A stretch of 64,000 nucleotides of DNA from Paraburkholderia sp. FT54 (GCF_031585635.1 NZ_CP134196.1:2170001-2234000); one strand, 5' to 3'; shown: positions 27,384-36,797, counted from the first letter of the stretch. Numbers and translations: made by a program. The notes: generated by a model not told the origin, from the letters alone.

Positions 27384-28838
27384 CTACTGATCGATAGCGA
27401 GCCACACCGCCTTGGGTTCGGTGAAGTTTTCAATCGCGACGTCGCCGTGTTCGCGGCCGAACCCCGAGTCGCCCGACCCTCCCCATGGCAGACGCACATC
27501 AGTGTAGCCGTAGGTGTTGATCCACACGGTCCCTGCCTTCAGATCCCGCGCAACCCGATGCACCCGGCCGATGTCCGCGCTCCACACACCCGCGGCGAGG
27601 CTGTACAACGTGCCGTTGGCGATCCGTATCGCGTCGGCTTCGTCGTTGAAGCGAATCACGCTCGCCACCGGCCCGAAGATTTCCTCCTGCGAAATGCGCA
27701 TTTCATGCTCGACGTTGGCAAACACAGTCGGCTCGACGAAGAAGCCGCGCTCGCCCACCCGCGCGCCGCCGGCCACGAGCGATGCGCCTTCGGCGCGGCC
27801 CGTGTCGACATAGCCCAGCACCGTCTTCATCTGCGCCGCGGAGATGAGCGGCCCCATCGACGTTTCGCGCGACGACGGATCGCCGACCTTGATCGCCTTC
27901 GCGCGCGCGGTGAGGCGCTCGACCACTTCGTCGTACACATCGCGATGGGCGAGAATGCGCGAGCCCGCCGAACACACCTGCCCGGTATTGAAGAAGATCC
28001 CCGACGCCGCGGCGCGGACCGCGTTGTCGAGATTCGCATCCGGAAAAATCAGGTTGGCCGACTTGCCGCCGAGCTCCAGCGTAACGCGCTTGAAATTGCC
28101 GGCCGCGCCTTGAAGAATGCCGCGCCCCACGGAGGGCGAGCCCGTGAACGTCACCTTGTCGATGCCGGGATGCGCGACCAGCGCATCGCCGACCACACGT
28201 CCCTTGCCGGTGACGATATTCAGCACGCCCGGCGGCACGCCCGCTTCGAGTGCAAGTTCGCCGATGCGAAGTGCCGTGAGCGGAGTGATCTCCGCGGGCT
28301 TGACGATCAGCGTACAGCCGCACGCGAGCGCCGGCGCGATCTTCCACATGCCGATCATCAGCGGGAAATTCCACGGCACGATCGCGGCGACCACGCCCAC
28401 CGGCTCACGCAACGTGTACGTCAATGCATCGGGGCGCACTGGCACGACCTGACCGTTGATCTTGTCGCACCAGCCTGCGTAGTATTCGAGCGTATCGATC
28501 GCGGCCGGAATGTCCTGGCGCATCACCGCCGCGATCGGCTTGCCGGCATCGAGGCTTTCGAGCGCGGCGAGTTCCTCGAGATTCACGCGCATCAGGCCGG
28601 CGAGACGCATTAAAATGCGGCCGCGCTCGGCCGTGCGTATCGCGTTCCATACTTTCAATGCGGCGCGCGCCGCGCGAACCGCGGCGTCCACGTCGGCGGC
28701 ACTGCCTTGCGCAACCAGCGCGATCGGCTCTTCGGTGGCGGGATTGATGTCGACGGAATATTCGCCGGTACCGGGCGGCAAGCGCTTGCCGTCGATCAGC
28801 AGATCATGGCGCCGGAGGTCGGTTTCAGTTTCCATCAT
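27384..28838 (-). CDS. NAD(P)-dependent aldehyde dehydrogenase
   Basis: A 484-aa ALDH-superfamily enzyme oxidising an aldehyde to its acid. VPWNFPLMIGMWKIAPALACG, the glycine motif TFTGSPSVGR, the general-base Glu in LELGGKSA and the catalytic Cys in NTGQVCSAGSR are all present. ATG 28838 follows AAGGAG. It is the last gene of a minus-strand MFS-LysR-ALDH group. The family is broad (betaine, aminobutyraldehyde, semialdehyde types), and the substrate cannot be read from the sequence. Confidence 0.92.
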   Translation of the reverse strand: MMETETDLRRHDLLIDGKRLPPGTGEYSVDINPATEEPIALVAQGSAADVDAAVRAARAALKVWNAIRTAERGRILMRLAGLMRVNLEELAALESLDAGKPIAAVMRQDIPAAIDTLEYYAGWCDKINGQVVPVRPDALTYTLREPVGVVAAIVPWNFPLMIGMWKIAPALACGCTLIVKPAEITPLTALRIGELALEAGVPPGVLNIVTGKGRVVGDALVAHPGIDKVTFTGSPSVGRGILQGAAGNFKRVTLELGGKSANLIFPDANLDNAVRAAASGIFFNTGQVCSAGSRILAHRDVYDEVVERLTARAKAIKVGDPSSRETSMGPLISAAQMKTVLGYVDTGRAEGASLVAGGARVGERGFFVEPTVFANVEHEMRISQEEIFGPVASVIRFNDEADAIRIANGTLYSLAAGVWSADIGRVHRVARDLKAGTVWINTYGYTDVRLPWGGSGDSGFGREHGDVAIENFTEPKAVWLAIDQ

Positions 28839-28900
28839 GAAGCTCCTTGCTTGGATGTTGCATGGCTGAGTGCTTGCGAACCGGTTTTCCGGTAGAGGAT

Positions 28901-29872
28901 CTAGGGTTCGTGGAGAACGGCGCCGTCGCGTGCAATGGTCTGCTTCGTGAATATCTGCGACGCGGACGGCGACACGTCGGTGGCATGCGAAATCCCGGAG
29001 AATTGTGCCCAGGCCGCCGCGGCGTTGGGTCGGAGGGAACGGTTGCGGCGATGCACGAGCACCGTCGCCAGATTCATCGCGGGCGCGAGCGGCCGGCTGA
29101 CCAATGATGCGCCTATTGCGGGCCAATGCGTGTCGATGGGCAATATGCCGACGCCGAGCCCCAGTTCGATCATGCGCAGCACTGCCGCGACATGTCCGAG
29201 TTCCTGCACCGGCCGGCGCTTCACGCCGTTCGTGCTGAAGGCGAGTTCGAGCGCCGCGCGCACACCCGTGTCGGCGTTCAGCGTGACGAGCGCCCATTCG
29301 TGCAAGGCGCTCCATGCAACGCTGGTGTGGCGGGCAAGCGGATGCGCGGCCGGCATGACCGCATGGAGCGGCGTCGTGAAAACCGGTTGCGCGTGCAACA
29401 GGTCGCCAGCAAGAGGCTCAGCGAGCGAGACCACGCCGAAGTCCACCTCGCCTTGCTCGACACTCGCGAGCACGCCGCTTTGCGGCTGATCCCTGACGGA
29501 GACGGTCAGCTCGGGAAAGGCGGCCGCGCAGCGCGCGAGTCCCTGCGCCACCCAACTCGACGACAGCACCGGGTTGCTCGCCAGCACCACCACGCCAGTG
29601 TGCCGGTCGTAAGCGGCCCGCTCTTCGCGCAGCGTCAGTTCGATTTCGTCGAGCAGTCGGCCGATCCTTCGCTCGAGGCTCGCGCCCGCATGAGTCAGTT
29701 CGACCTGGCGCGTGGTACGGTCGAACAGCTTTAATTCGACGGCTTCTTCGAGTTCGCGCACGCAGCGGCTCACCGCCGATTGCGTCAGGTCGAACTCACG
29801 CGCCGCGCGCGTAAAACTCCGCTCACGCGCGACGGCGACAAACACCTTGAGTTGCTGTAACGAAACATTCAT
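28901..29872 (-). CDS. LysR family transcriptional regulator
   Basis: A 323-aa regulator with an N-terminal winged helix-turn-helix (LQQLKVFVAVARERSFTRAA to LTQSAVSRCVRELE) and a periplasmic-binding-protein-like effector domain. It lies between an OxlT-type transporter (29 bp upstream) and an aldehyde dehydrogenase (62 bp downstream), all on the minus strand. It may therefore control this operon from within, unlike the usual divergent LysR layout. The effector is unknown. Confidence 0.92.
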   Translation of the reverse strand: MNVSLQQLKVFVAVARERSFTRAAREFDLTQSAVSRCVRELEEAVELKLFDRTTRQVELTHAGASLERRIGRLLDEIELTLREERAAYDRHTGVVVLASNPVLSSSWVAQGLARCAAAFPELTVSVRDQPQSGVLASVEQGEVDFGVVSLAEPLAGDLLHAQPVFTTPLHAVMPAAHPLARHTSVAWSALHEWALVTLNADTGVRAALELAFSTNGVKRRPVQELGHVAAVLRMIELGLGVGILPIDTHWPAIGASLVSRPLAPAMNLATVLVHRRNRSLRPNAAAAWAQFSGISHATDVSPSASQIFTKQTIARDGAVLHEP

Positions 29873-29901
29873 AACGTCACTGCCGGGTGTGGGCCATTAC
29901 C

Positions 29902-31245
29902 CTATTCCCCTGTCTGCTCAGGCCAGTGACTCAGCCGCGAAGCCTTGCCATTGCCGGCGGCCGCCAGCACACCCTGAGGTTCGTTGTGCGATTCGATCCA
30001 GCGCGAGCGCATCGGCGCGAGTACGAATTTCGCCGAGATGCCCGCGACGATCGTCACGACGGCGGAGACGATGAAGACGAGATTCCAGCCACCCGTCGCC
30101 GACAGTACCGAAGCAACCGGCACCAGCAGCGAAGCCGTGCCTTTGGCAGTGTACAAGGTGCCTGCGTTCGCCGCGGCATATTTGCTGCCGAAGGTATCGG
30201 CACAGATCGCCGGGAAGATCGAGAAGATTTCACCCCAGAACAGGAAGATCAACGCGGCGAACGTCATGAACGCATAGGGGTTGGTCCCGTATTGCATCAA
30301 GCCGAGCAGCGCGAGGCCCTCGCCGATAAAGATCACGAACATCGTGTTTTCACGGCCGAGCTTGTCGGAGATGAAGCCGCACAGCGGACGCGTGAATCCG
30401 TTGCATACGTTGTCGATGGAAAGTGTGGCGGTCAGCAGCGGCAAGGTCATGCCGAAGATCGTCATCGGGATGCGTGCGAGGCCCCAGTCTTTCGCGATCG
30501 GACCGATCTGCGCGGTCGCCATCAAACCACCCGCGGCCACTGCCACGAACGACACGTAGATCAGCCAGAACACCGGCGTCTTGATCATCTGACCCGGTGT
30601 GAAGTCCACCTTCGAGACGGCGAACTTCTTCTTCGCCGCGGCTTGCGGACGCAGGTTCGGTTTCTTCAGCAATAGCGCGAGCGCCAGAATGCAGCCGCCT
30701 TGCAGAATGCCGAAGAAGAAGAACGTGTGCTCGTAGCCCGAACGCGTAATCATGTTGGCGATCGGAATCACCGTCACCGCCGCGCCCGCGCCGAAGCCAG
30801 CTGCCGTGAGACCCGCGGCAAGTCCGCGGCGGTCAGGAAACCATTTCAACGCATTGCCCACGCACGTGCCGTACACCCCACCCGCGCCGATCCCGGCGAT
30901 GACCGCGGAAACGTACAGCATCGGCAAGGTCGTGATATACGAATTCATCACCCATGCAAGGCCCGCGCAAATGGCGCCGCCCGCGACCACGGGGCGGGGT
31001 CCGAACCTGTCGACGAGCCAGCCTTCGAGCGGCACGAGCCACGTTTCAGTGAGGATGAAGATCGCGAAGGCGAGCTGAATGGACGCTTCGCCCCAGTGAT
31101 GCCGCGCGTTCATCGGTGTGACGAACAACGTCCAGGCGTATTGAAGATTGGCAACGAGTGCCATGCACACCATGCCGATGACAAGTTGCCACCAACGGTT
31201 CGCCCAAAATGCGCCGGTCGTAGTCTGCTGACTGATATCGTCCAT
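29902..31245 (-). CDS. OxlT-type oxalate:formate antiporter family MFS transporter
   Basis: A 447-aa MFS protein with 12 TM helices, most like the oxalate/formate antiporter group. It has the loop-2/3 motif DRFGPRPVVAGG, KWFPDRRGLAAGLTAAGFGAG after TM5, an Arg in the TM8 segment NGFTRPLCGF and a Lys in the TM11 segment TLYTAKGTASLL. These positions appear to match the Arg and Lys that bind oxalate in Oxalobacter OxlT. The start is ATG 31245 with AAGG upstream (a GTG at 31260 adds five residues). A copy of the shared promoter motif lies upstream. Confidence 0.88.
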   Translation of the reverse strand: MDDISQQTTTGAFWANRWWQLVIGMVCMALVANLQYAWTLFVTPMNARHHWGEASIQLAFAIFILTETWLVPLEGWLVDRFGPRPVVAGGAICAGLAWVMNSYITTLPMLYVSAVIAGIGAGGVYGTCVGNALKWFPDRRGLAAGLTAAGFGAGAAVTVIPIANMITRSGYEHTFFFFGILQGGCILALALLLKKPNLRPQAAAKKKFAVSKVDFTPGQMIKTPVFWLIYVSFVAVAAGGLMATAQIGPIAKDWGLARIPMTIFGMTLPLLTATLSIDNVCNGFTRPLCGFISDKLGRENTMFVIFIGEGLALLGLMQYGTNPYAFMTFAALIFLFWGEIFSIFPAICADTFGSKYAAANAGTLYTAKGTASLLVPVASVLSATGGWNLVFIVSAVVTIVAGISAKFVLAPMRSRWIESHNEPQGVLAAAGNGKASRLSHWPEQTGE

Positions 31246-31577
31246 GAGCCTTGTCTCCACTATTTATCTGGTGCAGGCGGCCGACGTCCCGGAGGAAGTC
31301 CCTCGGGGACACACCGCGCTGTATGCGCCCATCTTATGGTTATGACCCGAAAAGCCGTCCTCTCCGGGAATATTTTGATATTTTCTTCTTTAATCCGCTG
31401 CTTTAAAACAGACGGACTTAAATCATCGCTTTATGGGAAGTGCTTTATTCCGATCAATTAATGCCTTTTACACCACGAGGCGCCGGCTGCCCCGTCCTTC
31501 AGGCCTCGAATCCAAGCGTTAACCCGAGTATTTCGCCGCTTCTTCCCGGTGACAATTCCGCTTTCTTATACAGAGTC

Positions 31578-31616
31578 ATGCTAGGGTCATTGCTGAATTA
31601 CTAATAATTAAAGTTT
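31578..31616 (-). promoter_or_regulatory. Shared promoter motif, copy 3 (diverged)
   Basis: On the minus strand AAACTTTAATTATT begins at 31616 and a TAGCAT hexamer occupies 31583-31578. The spacing equals that between AAACTTTAACTAT and TATGCT at 26189 and 32619. It precedes the OxlT-type gene (start 31245) and is within 40 bp of the divergent LysR start at 31654, which makes that LysR the best candidate for binding it. Confidence 0.45.
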
Positions 31617-31653
31617 GTTATTATGTTGATTCACATTTGTTTATACATCGGTC

Positions 31654-32601
31654 ATGACGATGCGGAATGCAACTCTGCGGCAACTGAAGGTTTTCGAAAC
31701 GGTGGCACGGCACCTGAGCTTCTCGCGCGCCGCCGAGGAATTGCATCTCACCCAGCCGGCCGTCTCCACCCAGGTGCGGCAACTCGAAGAACACGCCGGG
31801 CTGCCGCTGTTCGAACAGCTCGGAAAAAAGATCTATCTGACGCCGGCTGGCACCGAAATGCTTCACTACAGCCGCGCGATCATCCAGCAGTTTCATGAAG
31901 TCGACGAAGCGATGAGCCAGCTCAAAGGCGTCTCCGGTGGCAAGCTGAATGTTGCGGTGATCAGCGCCGGCGACTACTTCTTTCCGCGACTGCTCGCCGA
32001 ATTCACGCGCCGCTATTCCGGCGTCGTGCTCAACCTCGCCGTGCACAATCGCGAGGAACTGCTGCATCAGCTCGCCACCAACCAGACCGATCTCGCGGTG
32101 ATGGTGCGCCCGCCCCACGAGACCGACGCGACCAACGAACCGTTCGCGCCGCACCCGTATGTGATCGTGGCGGCGCCCACGCACCCGCTTGCCAATAAGC
32201 GCAACATCAAGTTCAGCCAACTGGCGAACGAAGCCTTTATCGTGCGGGAGCGCGGCTCGGACACATGGAATTCGATGGAAGAAGGCTTCGCCGGGCGTCT
32301 TTCGAATCTCAAGATCGCCATGGAGATCAAAAGCACCGAGACGATCAAGCAGGCCGTGATCGCGGGTATGGGCATCGCCTTTCTGTCCGCGCATACCATC
32401 AGCCTCGAATTGCAGCTCGGCCATCTGGTCGTGCTCGATGTCGAGAGCTTTCCGGTCATGCTCAACTGGTACGTGGTGCATCGAAAGAACAAACGGCTGC
32501 CGCCGGTTGCGGTCGCTTTCAAACGCTTCCTGATGGAGGAAGGCGCGAATCTGATCGAGAAGATCACGCGCGTCAGGGAATTGAGCGTGTATAAGCAGTA
32601 G
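31654..32601 (+). CDS. LysR family regulator (CbbR-like)
   Basis: A 315-aa LysR protein with an N-terminal winged HTH (LRQLKVFETVARHLSFSRAA to LTQPAVSTQVRQLEEHAG). Its effector domain resembles the CbbR/CysB branch (VISAGDYFFPRLLAEF, then IKQAVIAGMGIAFLSAHTI). It is divergent from the OxlT-type transporter. Its position next to three promoters sharing one motif suggests it as their regulator; that is inference. The ATG at 31654 has no strong ribosome-binding site. Confidence 0.9.
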   Translation: MTMRNATLRQLKVFETVARHLSFSRAAEELHLTQPAVSTQVRQLEEHAGLPLFEQLGKKIYLTPAGTEMLHYSRAIIQQFHEVDEAMSQLKGVSGGKLNVAVISAGDYFFPRLLAEFTRRYSGVVLNLAVHNREELLHQLATNQTDLAVMVRPPHETDATNEPFAPHPYVIVAAPTHPLANKRNIKFSQLANEAFIVRERGSDTWNSMEEGFAGRLSNLKIAMEIKSTETIKQAVIAGMGIAFLSAHTISLELQLGHLVVLDVESFPVMLNWYVVHRKNKRLPPVAVAFKRFLMEEGANLIEKITRVRELSVYKQ

Positions 32602-32617
32602 GCTATGGAGAACCATT

Positions 32618-32657
32618 GAAACTTTAACTATTGCAGATTCGTCAGGACTTCTATGCT
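32618..32657 (+). promoter_or_regulatory. Shared promoter motif, copy 2
   Basis: GAAACTTTAACTAT (32618-32631) is followed by TGCA, TCGTC and TATGCT at 32652-32657. Both the 14-mer and its 34-nt spacing to the hexamer are identical to the copy at 26188. It precedes the 101-aa gene at 32698. Confidence 0.6.
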
Positions 32658-32697
32658 GCAAGCGAGTTCTATCACTCGTCAGCCTAGGAGGCCGGTC

Positions 32698-33003
32698 ATG
32701 AATCATGCTTCGGTTGAGTCTCATCCCAACGCGCACACTGCCCGTGTTGCCGCGATCCATCTCGACGATGCACACCTGAGCGCGTATAACGCCGCCTTCA
32801 GCGACCTCGGCCTGCGCTTCCGCTGGGATCGCGCCACGCTCGACGTGCTCAAGGAATTCAACGGCGAGGCGGCGCGTATCACCGCGTACATCGAGCGGTT
32901 TCACGCCCATCTCCACCGAGCCTACGACGCCGATTTTCTCGCTCAAATGATTCTGCACAAGAAAGCCCAGTACTTCAGCAAGTTCGCGGTGGCGGGCGAC
33001 TGA
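32698..33003 (+). CDS. Conserved small protein of unknown function (101 aa)
   Basis: A soluble 101-aa protein, His-rich at its N-terminus (NHASVESHPNAHTARVAAIH) and helical after that. No known domain recognised. ATG 32698 follows AGGAG at 7-nt spacing. Its promoter region carries the motif also found before the ketopantoate-reductase-like gene and, in diverged form, the OxlT-type gene, so it probably belongs to the same regulon. The C-terminal half (FHAHLHRAYDADFLAQMI) has a His/Asp-rich helix that might bind a metal, which is speculative. Confidence 0.7.
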   Translation: MNHASVESHPNAHTARVAAIHLDDAHLSAYNAAFSDLGLRFRWDRATLDVLKEFNGEAARITAYIERFHAHLHRAYDADFLAQMILHKKAQYFSKFAVAGD

Positions 33004-33068
33004 AGGCGTCGGCGGGATCTTCTCGATCTCGCCCAGGGTCGCGCCTGCCAGTCGAGGGGTGAGTGCAT

Positions 33069-33980
33069 TCATGGCGCGCGCCGTGTTGTGTCGCGCGCCG
33101 GCCGATGGCGGGCGAAAGCACGCTGCCGCGCTTCCCCATGTGTGCCATGACTCCCGTTTCGACGATGCGGGTAGGCTGCCGTGCGCACGCTGTCTGGTGC
33201 TGCGTCGCGCAGTGTCCAAGCCTGCTCTTCCCCACCGCGCCATTCGATTCGTGACAACAGGCCGCGCTTGCCCATCGTCAGGCTATGGCAACGCGCGGCA
33301 AAGGCGAGTTCGCTTGAATCGTGACCATGCTCGTGGCTGTCGGCATACTCGCGGCTCAGCATGAGATGCACACCCATCGCACAAGCCAGCGCGCTCATCG
33401 CGAGTAGCGCGGCGAGTCCGAATGGCTGCGCCTGTTCCGTCACGAATCCATAGCCGAGCCAACCGCACAGCAGCAGCGCAAACAGGTTGACGATGCCGTG
33501 CCCCGGACGCACCATCACGCCGCGCTGCAGCGTACCGCGCAGTTTGCAGAACGCAATGGCCGACGTGGCAAAGATCAACGCGCCGATGAACACGGCAACA
33601 TAGAGTTCGACACGCTCGACATTCGCCTGCGCCGCCGCCGACAGATAACGCGCGAAGCCGCCCGACATGACAGCGAGCCCCATGCTGCTGCCCAACAGCG
33701 CAACGAGGCGCGGGCGCCGTGCCAGGTTGCGCCGGCGCACCAGCCATGCGCCGAGCACCGCGCCGGCGACCGCGGCGCCGACCACGCCGTTGCTCGCGCC
33801 CATGCCGGCTGCGAAAAGCCCCGCGAGCGTGGCGGCCAATGCGCCGGCCTGCCAGTCCGGGCGGCGCTTCGGTCGCCGTTCGAGCGGCAGTTGCCCGACC
33901 GCGGCAAGCGCAACGGCCAATACGGAAGCAAACACGACAGCCAGCGAACACCACACAGTACTGTCAAACGCTAGCGGCAT
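33069..33980 (-). pseudogene. Truncated NAD(P) transhydrogenase beta subunit (pntB)
   Basis: Residues 1-208 match the membrane part of PntB. Family landmarks are LVALLGSSMGLAVMSGGFARYL, then VELYVAVFIGALIFATSAIAF, CKLRGTLQRG and PGHGIVNLFALLL. Homology stops at GVHLML. The rest (about 95 residues) is Arg/His-rich and unrelated, and the entire NADP(H)-binding domain, which makes up the C-terminal part of the normal ~460-aa subunit, is missing. No pntA is adjacent. ATG 33980 still has a strong GGAGGAG site, so a membrane fragment could be translated, but it cannot be a working transhydrogenase. Confidence 0.75.
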
Positions 33981-34044
33981 GCGTGCTCCTCCGTGTTGCG
34001 ATGCATGGGATCGGGGCCGATGGATCGCGGGATCAGTCAACCGT

Positions 34045-34863
34045 TCAGACAGCGCCTGTCGCGACCGGCTCCGCGCCCACCGCGGCGCCCGCGCGCGCGG
34101 CGCTCAAGGTATTGCTCAGCGTGCCGATCCCGTCGACTGTGATCGACACCGTTGCGCCATCCTTGATCGACCCGACGCCGACCGACGTGCCGCACGCGAT
34201 CACGTCGCCGGGCTCGAGCGCCAGATCCTGCGAGATGAGGCTCACCTGCTCAGCCGGCGAGAAAACCATGTCGGCGAGCGGATAGTTTTGCCGCTCCACG
34301 CCATCCAGCATTGTCAGAAGGCGCGCTTGCTGCCAGTCGAAACCGGAGACGATCGCCGGTCCGATACAGCAAAACGTATCGAAACCTTTCGCCCGGCACC
34401 ATTGCGGAAAGTGCGGATTCTCGTTCAGCAGATCGGCGGCGGTGACGTCGTTGACGAGCGTGTAGCCGAAAATCGCCTCGGCCGCTTCTTCGACACTCGC
34501 GTCGCGGCAGCGACGCCCGATCACAATGCCGAGCTCGCCCTCATAAACGATCTTGCCCGCGTAGCTGAGTGGCCGCCGGATCGGTTCACCCGCGCCGATC
34601 ACCGAACCCGCGGGCTTGAGCAGGAAAAGCGGATGCGCGGGCACGGGCTTGTCGAGCTTCGCCGCCAGCGCGTGATAGTTGTTCCACAACGCGACGACCT
34701 TGCCGGGCGCGCACGGAGCGAGCGGCGTCAGCGCGCGCGTCGACAGCACGGCCCCGGTTGGCACCGGGTGGTCCAGGCTTTCATACTCGTGCAGATAACC
34801 GCCTTCCACACGGCCGAACACGACGCCGCCGTCGCCCGACATGAACCGCATCCACGTATCCAT
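34045..34863 (-). CDS. Fumarylacetoacetate hydrolase family protein
   Basis: A 272-aa FAH-family enzyme (C-C bond hydrolase, isomerase or decarboxylase of 2-oxo acids). The metal-binding Glu residues lie in IVYEGELGIVIGRR and an Asp in YTLVNDVTAADL; GDVIACGTSVGVGSIKDG is the C-terminal family signature. ATG 34863 has GGGAG upstream; the ATG at 34881 overlaps the end of the formyl-CoA transferase gene. It follows that gene directly, so the two are probably co-transcribed. Substrate unknown. Confidence 0.88.
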   Translation of the reverse strand: MDTWMRFMSGDGGVVFGRVEGGYLHEYESLDHPVPTGAVLSTRALTPLAPCAPGKVVALWNNYHALAAKLDKPVPAHPLFLLKPAGSVIGAGEPIRRPLSYAGKIVYEGELGIVIGRRCRDASVEEAAEAIFGYTLVNDVTAADLLNENPHFPQWCRAKGFDTFCCIGPAIVSGFDWQQARLLTMLDGVERQNYPLADMVFSPAEQVSLISQDLALEPGDVIACGTSVGVGSIKDGATVSITVDGIGTLSNTLSAARAGAAVGAEPVATGAV

Positions 34864-34881
34864 ACGTTGCTCCCTGTTCAT

Positions 34882-36129
34882 CTAGATCGCGCCGGCAGTG
34901 CGCAATGCACTGATCTGCTCAGTCGAATAGCCGAGTTCAGCCATGACTTCGTCGGTATGTTCACCGAGCAGCGGTGAGCGTGTGACCTCGGTCGGACTGT
35001 CGGACAGTTTGATAGGATTGCCAACCGTCAGATACTTCCCGCGCGTCGGATGATCCACTTCGACAATCGTGCCGGTTTTGCGCAGCGAAGGTTCTTCGGC
35101 AATTTCCTTCATCGACAGAATCGGTCCGCACGGAATGTCGTACTTGTTGAGAATCTGCATGGCCTCGAACTTGGTCTTCGTCATGGTCCAGCGCTCGATC
35201 TCCGCGAAGATGTCCTTCAGGTGTGGCAGACGCGCGGCGGGCGTCGCGTAATCGGGATGCGTGGCCCACTCTTCCTTGCCGATCACATTGCAGATCTTCG
35301 CCCACACCGGCGCCTGCGTGATGAAGTAGATATACGCGTTGGGGTCCGTCTCCCAACCCTTGCACTTGAGAATCCAGCCCGGCTGACCGCCGCCGGACGC
35401 ATTGCCCGCGCGCGGCACCGCTTCGCCGAACTCTCCGTTGGGATATTGCGGATACTCTTTCATCACGCCGGTGCGTTCGAGCCGCTGCTGATCGCGCAAC
35501 TTCACGCGGCACAGATTGAGCACGCCATCCTGCATCGCCGCAAGTACGCGCTGGCCGCGTCCGGTGTGCGTGCGCTGATAAAGCGCCGTGACAATGCCGA
35601 GCGCCAGATGCAAGCCAGTGCCGCTGTCGCCGATCTGCGCGCCCGTCACGACCGGCGGCCCGTCGTCGAAGCCTGTCGTCGAGGCCGCGCCGCCCACGCA
35701 TTGCGCGACGTTCTCATAGACCTTGCAGTCCTCGTATGGCCCAGGGCCGAAGCCCTTCACCGAAGCGACGATCATGCGCGGATTCAACTCCTGAATCCGC
35801 TCCCACGTGAAGCCCATGCGGTCCAGCGCGCCCGGCGCGAAGTTCTCCACCAGCACATCGCATGTCTGGATCAGCGCTTCGAGCACCTGCTTGCCTTCGG
35901 GGTTCTTCGTATCGATCGTGACCGAACGCTTGTTGTGGTTGAGCATCGTGAAGTAGAGGCTGTCCACATCGGGAATATCGCGCAACTGCTCGCGCGTGAT
36001 GTCACCCGCGCCCGCCCGTTCCACCTTGATCACGTCCGCGCCGAACCACGCAAGCAGTTGCGTGCAGGTGGGTCCGGATTGCACATGTGTGAAGTCGAGA
36101 ATGCGCACACCGTCGAGTGCTTTGCTCAT
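34882..36129 (-). CDS. frc: Formyl-CoA:oxalate CoA-transferase
   Basis: A 415-aa class III CoA-transferase that moves CoA from formyl-CoA to oxalate. The catalytic Asp168 lies in [13 protein letters not shown], the glycine-rich gating loop is [11 protein letters not shown], and [18 protein letters not shown] is the N-terminal CoA-binding part. Close resemblance to Oxalobacter Frc runs the full length (e.g. [19 protein letters not shown]). ATG 36129 follows GGAGACAGGAC. Its partner oxalyl-CoA decarboxylase is not in the window. GntR-type operator sites lie upstream, and a FAH-family gene is downstream. Confidence 0.93.
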   Translation of the reverse strand: MSKALDGVRILDFTHVQSGPTCTQLLAWFGADVIKVERAGAGDITREQLRDIPDVDSLYFTMLNHNKRSVTIDTKNPEGKQVLEALIQTCDVLVENFAPGALDRMGFTWERIQELNPRMIVASVKGFGPGPYEDCKVYENVAQCVGGAASTTGFDDGPPVVTGAQIGDSGTGLHLALGIVTALYQRTHTGRGQRVLAAMQDGVLNLCRVKLRDQQRLERTGVMKEYPQYPNGEFGEAVPRAGNASGGGQPGWILKCKGWETDPNAYIYFITQAPVWAKICNVIGKEEWATHPDYATPAARLPHLKDIFAEIERWTMTKTKFEAMQILNKYDIPCGPILSMKEIAEEPSLRKTGTIVEVDHPTRGKYLTVGNPIKLSDSPTEVTRSPLLGEHTDEVMAELGYSTEQISALRTAGAI

Positions 36130-36216
36130 GTCCTGTCTCCTGTCTCCTGTCGACCAGAGTTGGCGCTTCAGCGCCTTACTCTGGTCTCATGCAACATGGT
36201 TGTTGAAGGTGGCGTC

Positions 36217-36417
36217 TTATTTGTACACGGTCTGGTTGCGGGTCTCCAGCGCATACACGCGCGTGTCGACGCAAATATTGGCGACCGCCGGGCGGCCCGT
36301 GCGACGGTTCGCTTTGCGAGCACGCTGCAAGGCGTCGGCAGTGCGCGCCTCCTGCATGGTCGGGTGTTCGCGCATCGTGCCCATGGCTGGATGCAGGGAT
36401 GACACAACTGCAGACAT
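36217..36417 (-). CDS. Putative 66-aa protein upstream of frc
   Basis: A 66-aa basic frame (MSAVVSSLHPAMGTMREH...) whose ATG at 36417 follows AGGAG at 6-nt spacing. It contains RKANRRTGRP, and ends RVYALETRNQTVYK. It sits between the GntR-type operator at 36512 and frc, so it would be the first gene of the frc transcript. No known family recognised. Codon use is compatible with a real gene, but only length, ribosome-binding site and position support it. Confidence 0.5.
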   Translation of the reverse strand: MSAVVSSLHPAMGTMREHPTMQEARTADALQRARKANRRTGRPAVANICVDTRVYALETRNQTVYK

Positions 36418-36511
36418 AGTCGGCTCCTGGTCAAGCAATTACGCAAAGGCTTGTCGGTGAACGCGTTTCGAGACGTGCGTCCCATTGGCATCACTTAGTC
36501 TGCCCCACACC

Positions 36512-36528
36512 GTATGTGATATATCAAA
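36512..36528 (-). promoter_or_regulatory. GntR-type operator, site A
   Basis: GTATGTGATATATCAAA with a TGATATATCA palindromic core. Its exact reverse complement occurs at 36672-36688. Sequences of this type are bound by FCD-domain GntR regulators, and one is encoded nearby (36845-37564). It lies about 95 bp upstream of the 66-aa gene and frc. Confidence 0.65.
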
Positions 36529-36671
36529 GTCAATCAAGCTAGTTTTTCCACGCAACTTTCGACGCGCTTTCTGCATCCGTTGCCTGTCTGGCGTGTCTTT
36601 GCGGCAAAAAACGCTGACGATCTCCGGTCGGTTCGAGGGAAAACACCGACGTCGTCTTTTCGTCTGCGTCT

Positions 36672-36688
36672 TTTGATATATCACATAC
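36672..36688 (+). promoter_or_regulatory. GntR-type operator, site B
   Basis: TTTGATATATCACATAC, the exact reverse complement of site A, 143 bp away. The two sites in inverted orientation bracket the promoter region between frc and the GntR gene and could allow looping or cooperative binding. Confidence 0.65.
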
Positions 36689-36763
36689 CATATTTCACCG
36701 ACCGTCAAGCGAGGTTTATCCCGCATCGCTCGCGAGGCCGCACGTCATCAGCGTTTTGGCGCA

Positions 36764-36797
36764 AACAAAAAGGCCCGCGGCGTTTCCACCGCGGGCC
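36764..36797 (-). terminator. Terminator of the GntR regulator gene
   Basis: GGCCCGCGG (36772-36780) pairs with CCGCGGGCC (36789-36797), 9 bp without mismatch. Read on the minus strand it is followed by TTTTTGTTTG. It lies 47 bp after the stop of the GntR gene. Confidence 0.88.

Noticed and set aside
31621..33243. 540-aa open frame antisense to the LysR gene and the 101-aa gene
   Set aside because: It spans two well-supported plus-strand genes and an intergenic gap and shows no recognisable domain; a shadow of high GC content.
35050..36402. 450-aa plus-strand frame over frc
   Set aside because: The minus strand encodes full-length formyl-CoA transferase with its catalytic residues; the plus-strand translation has no family features.
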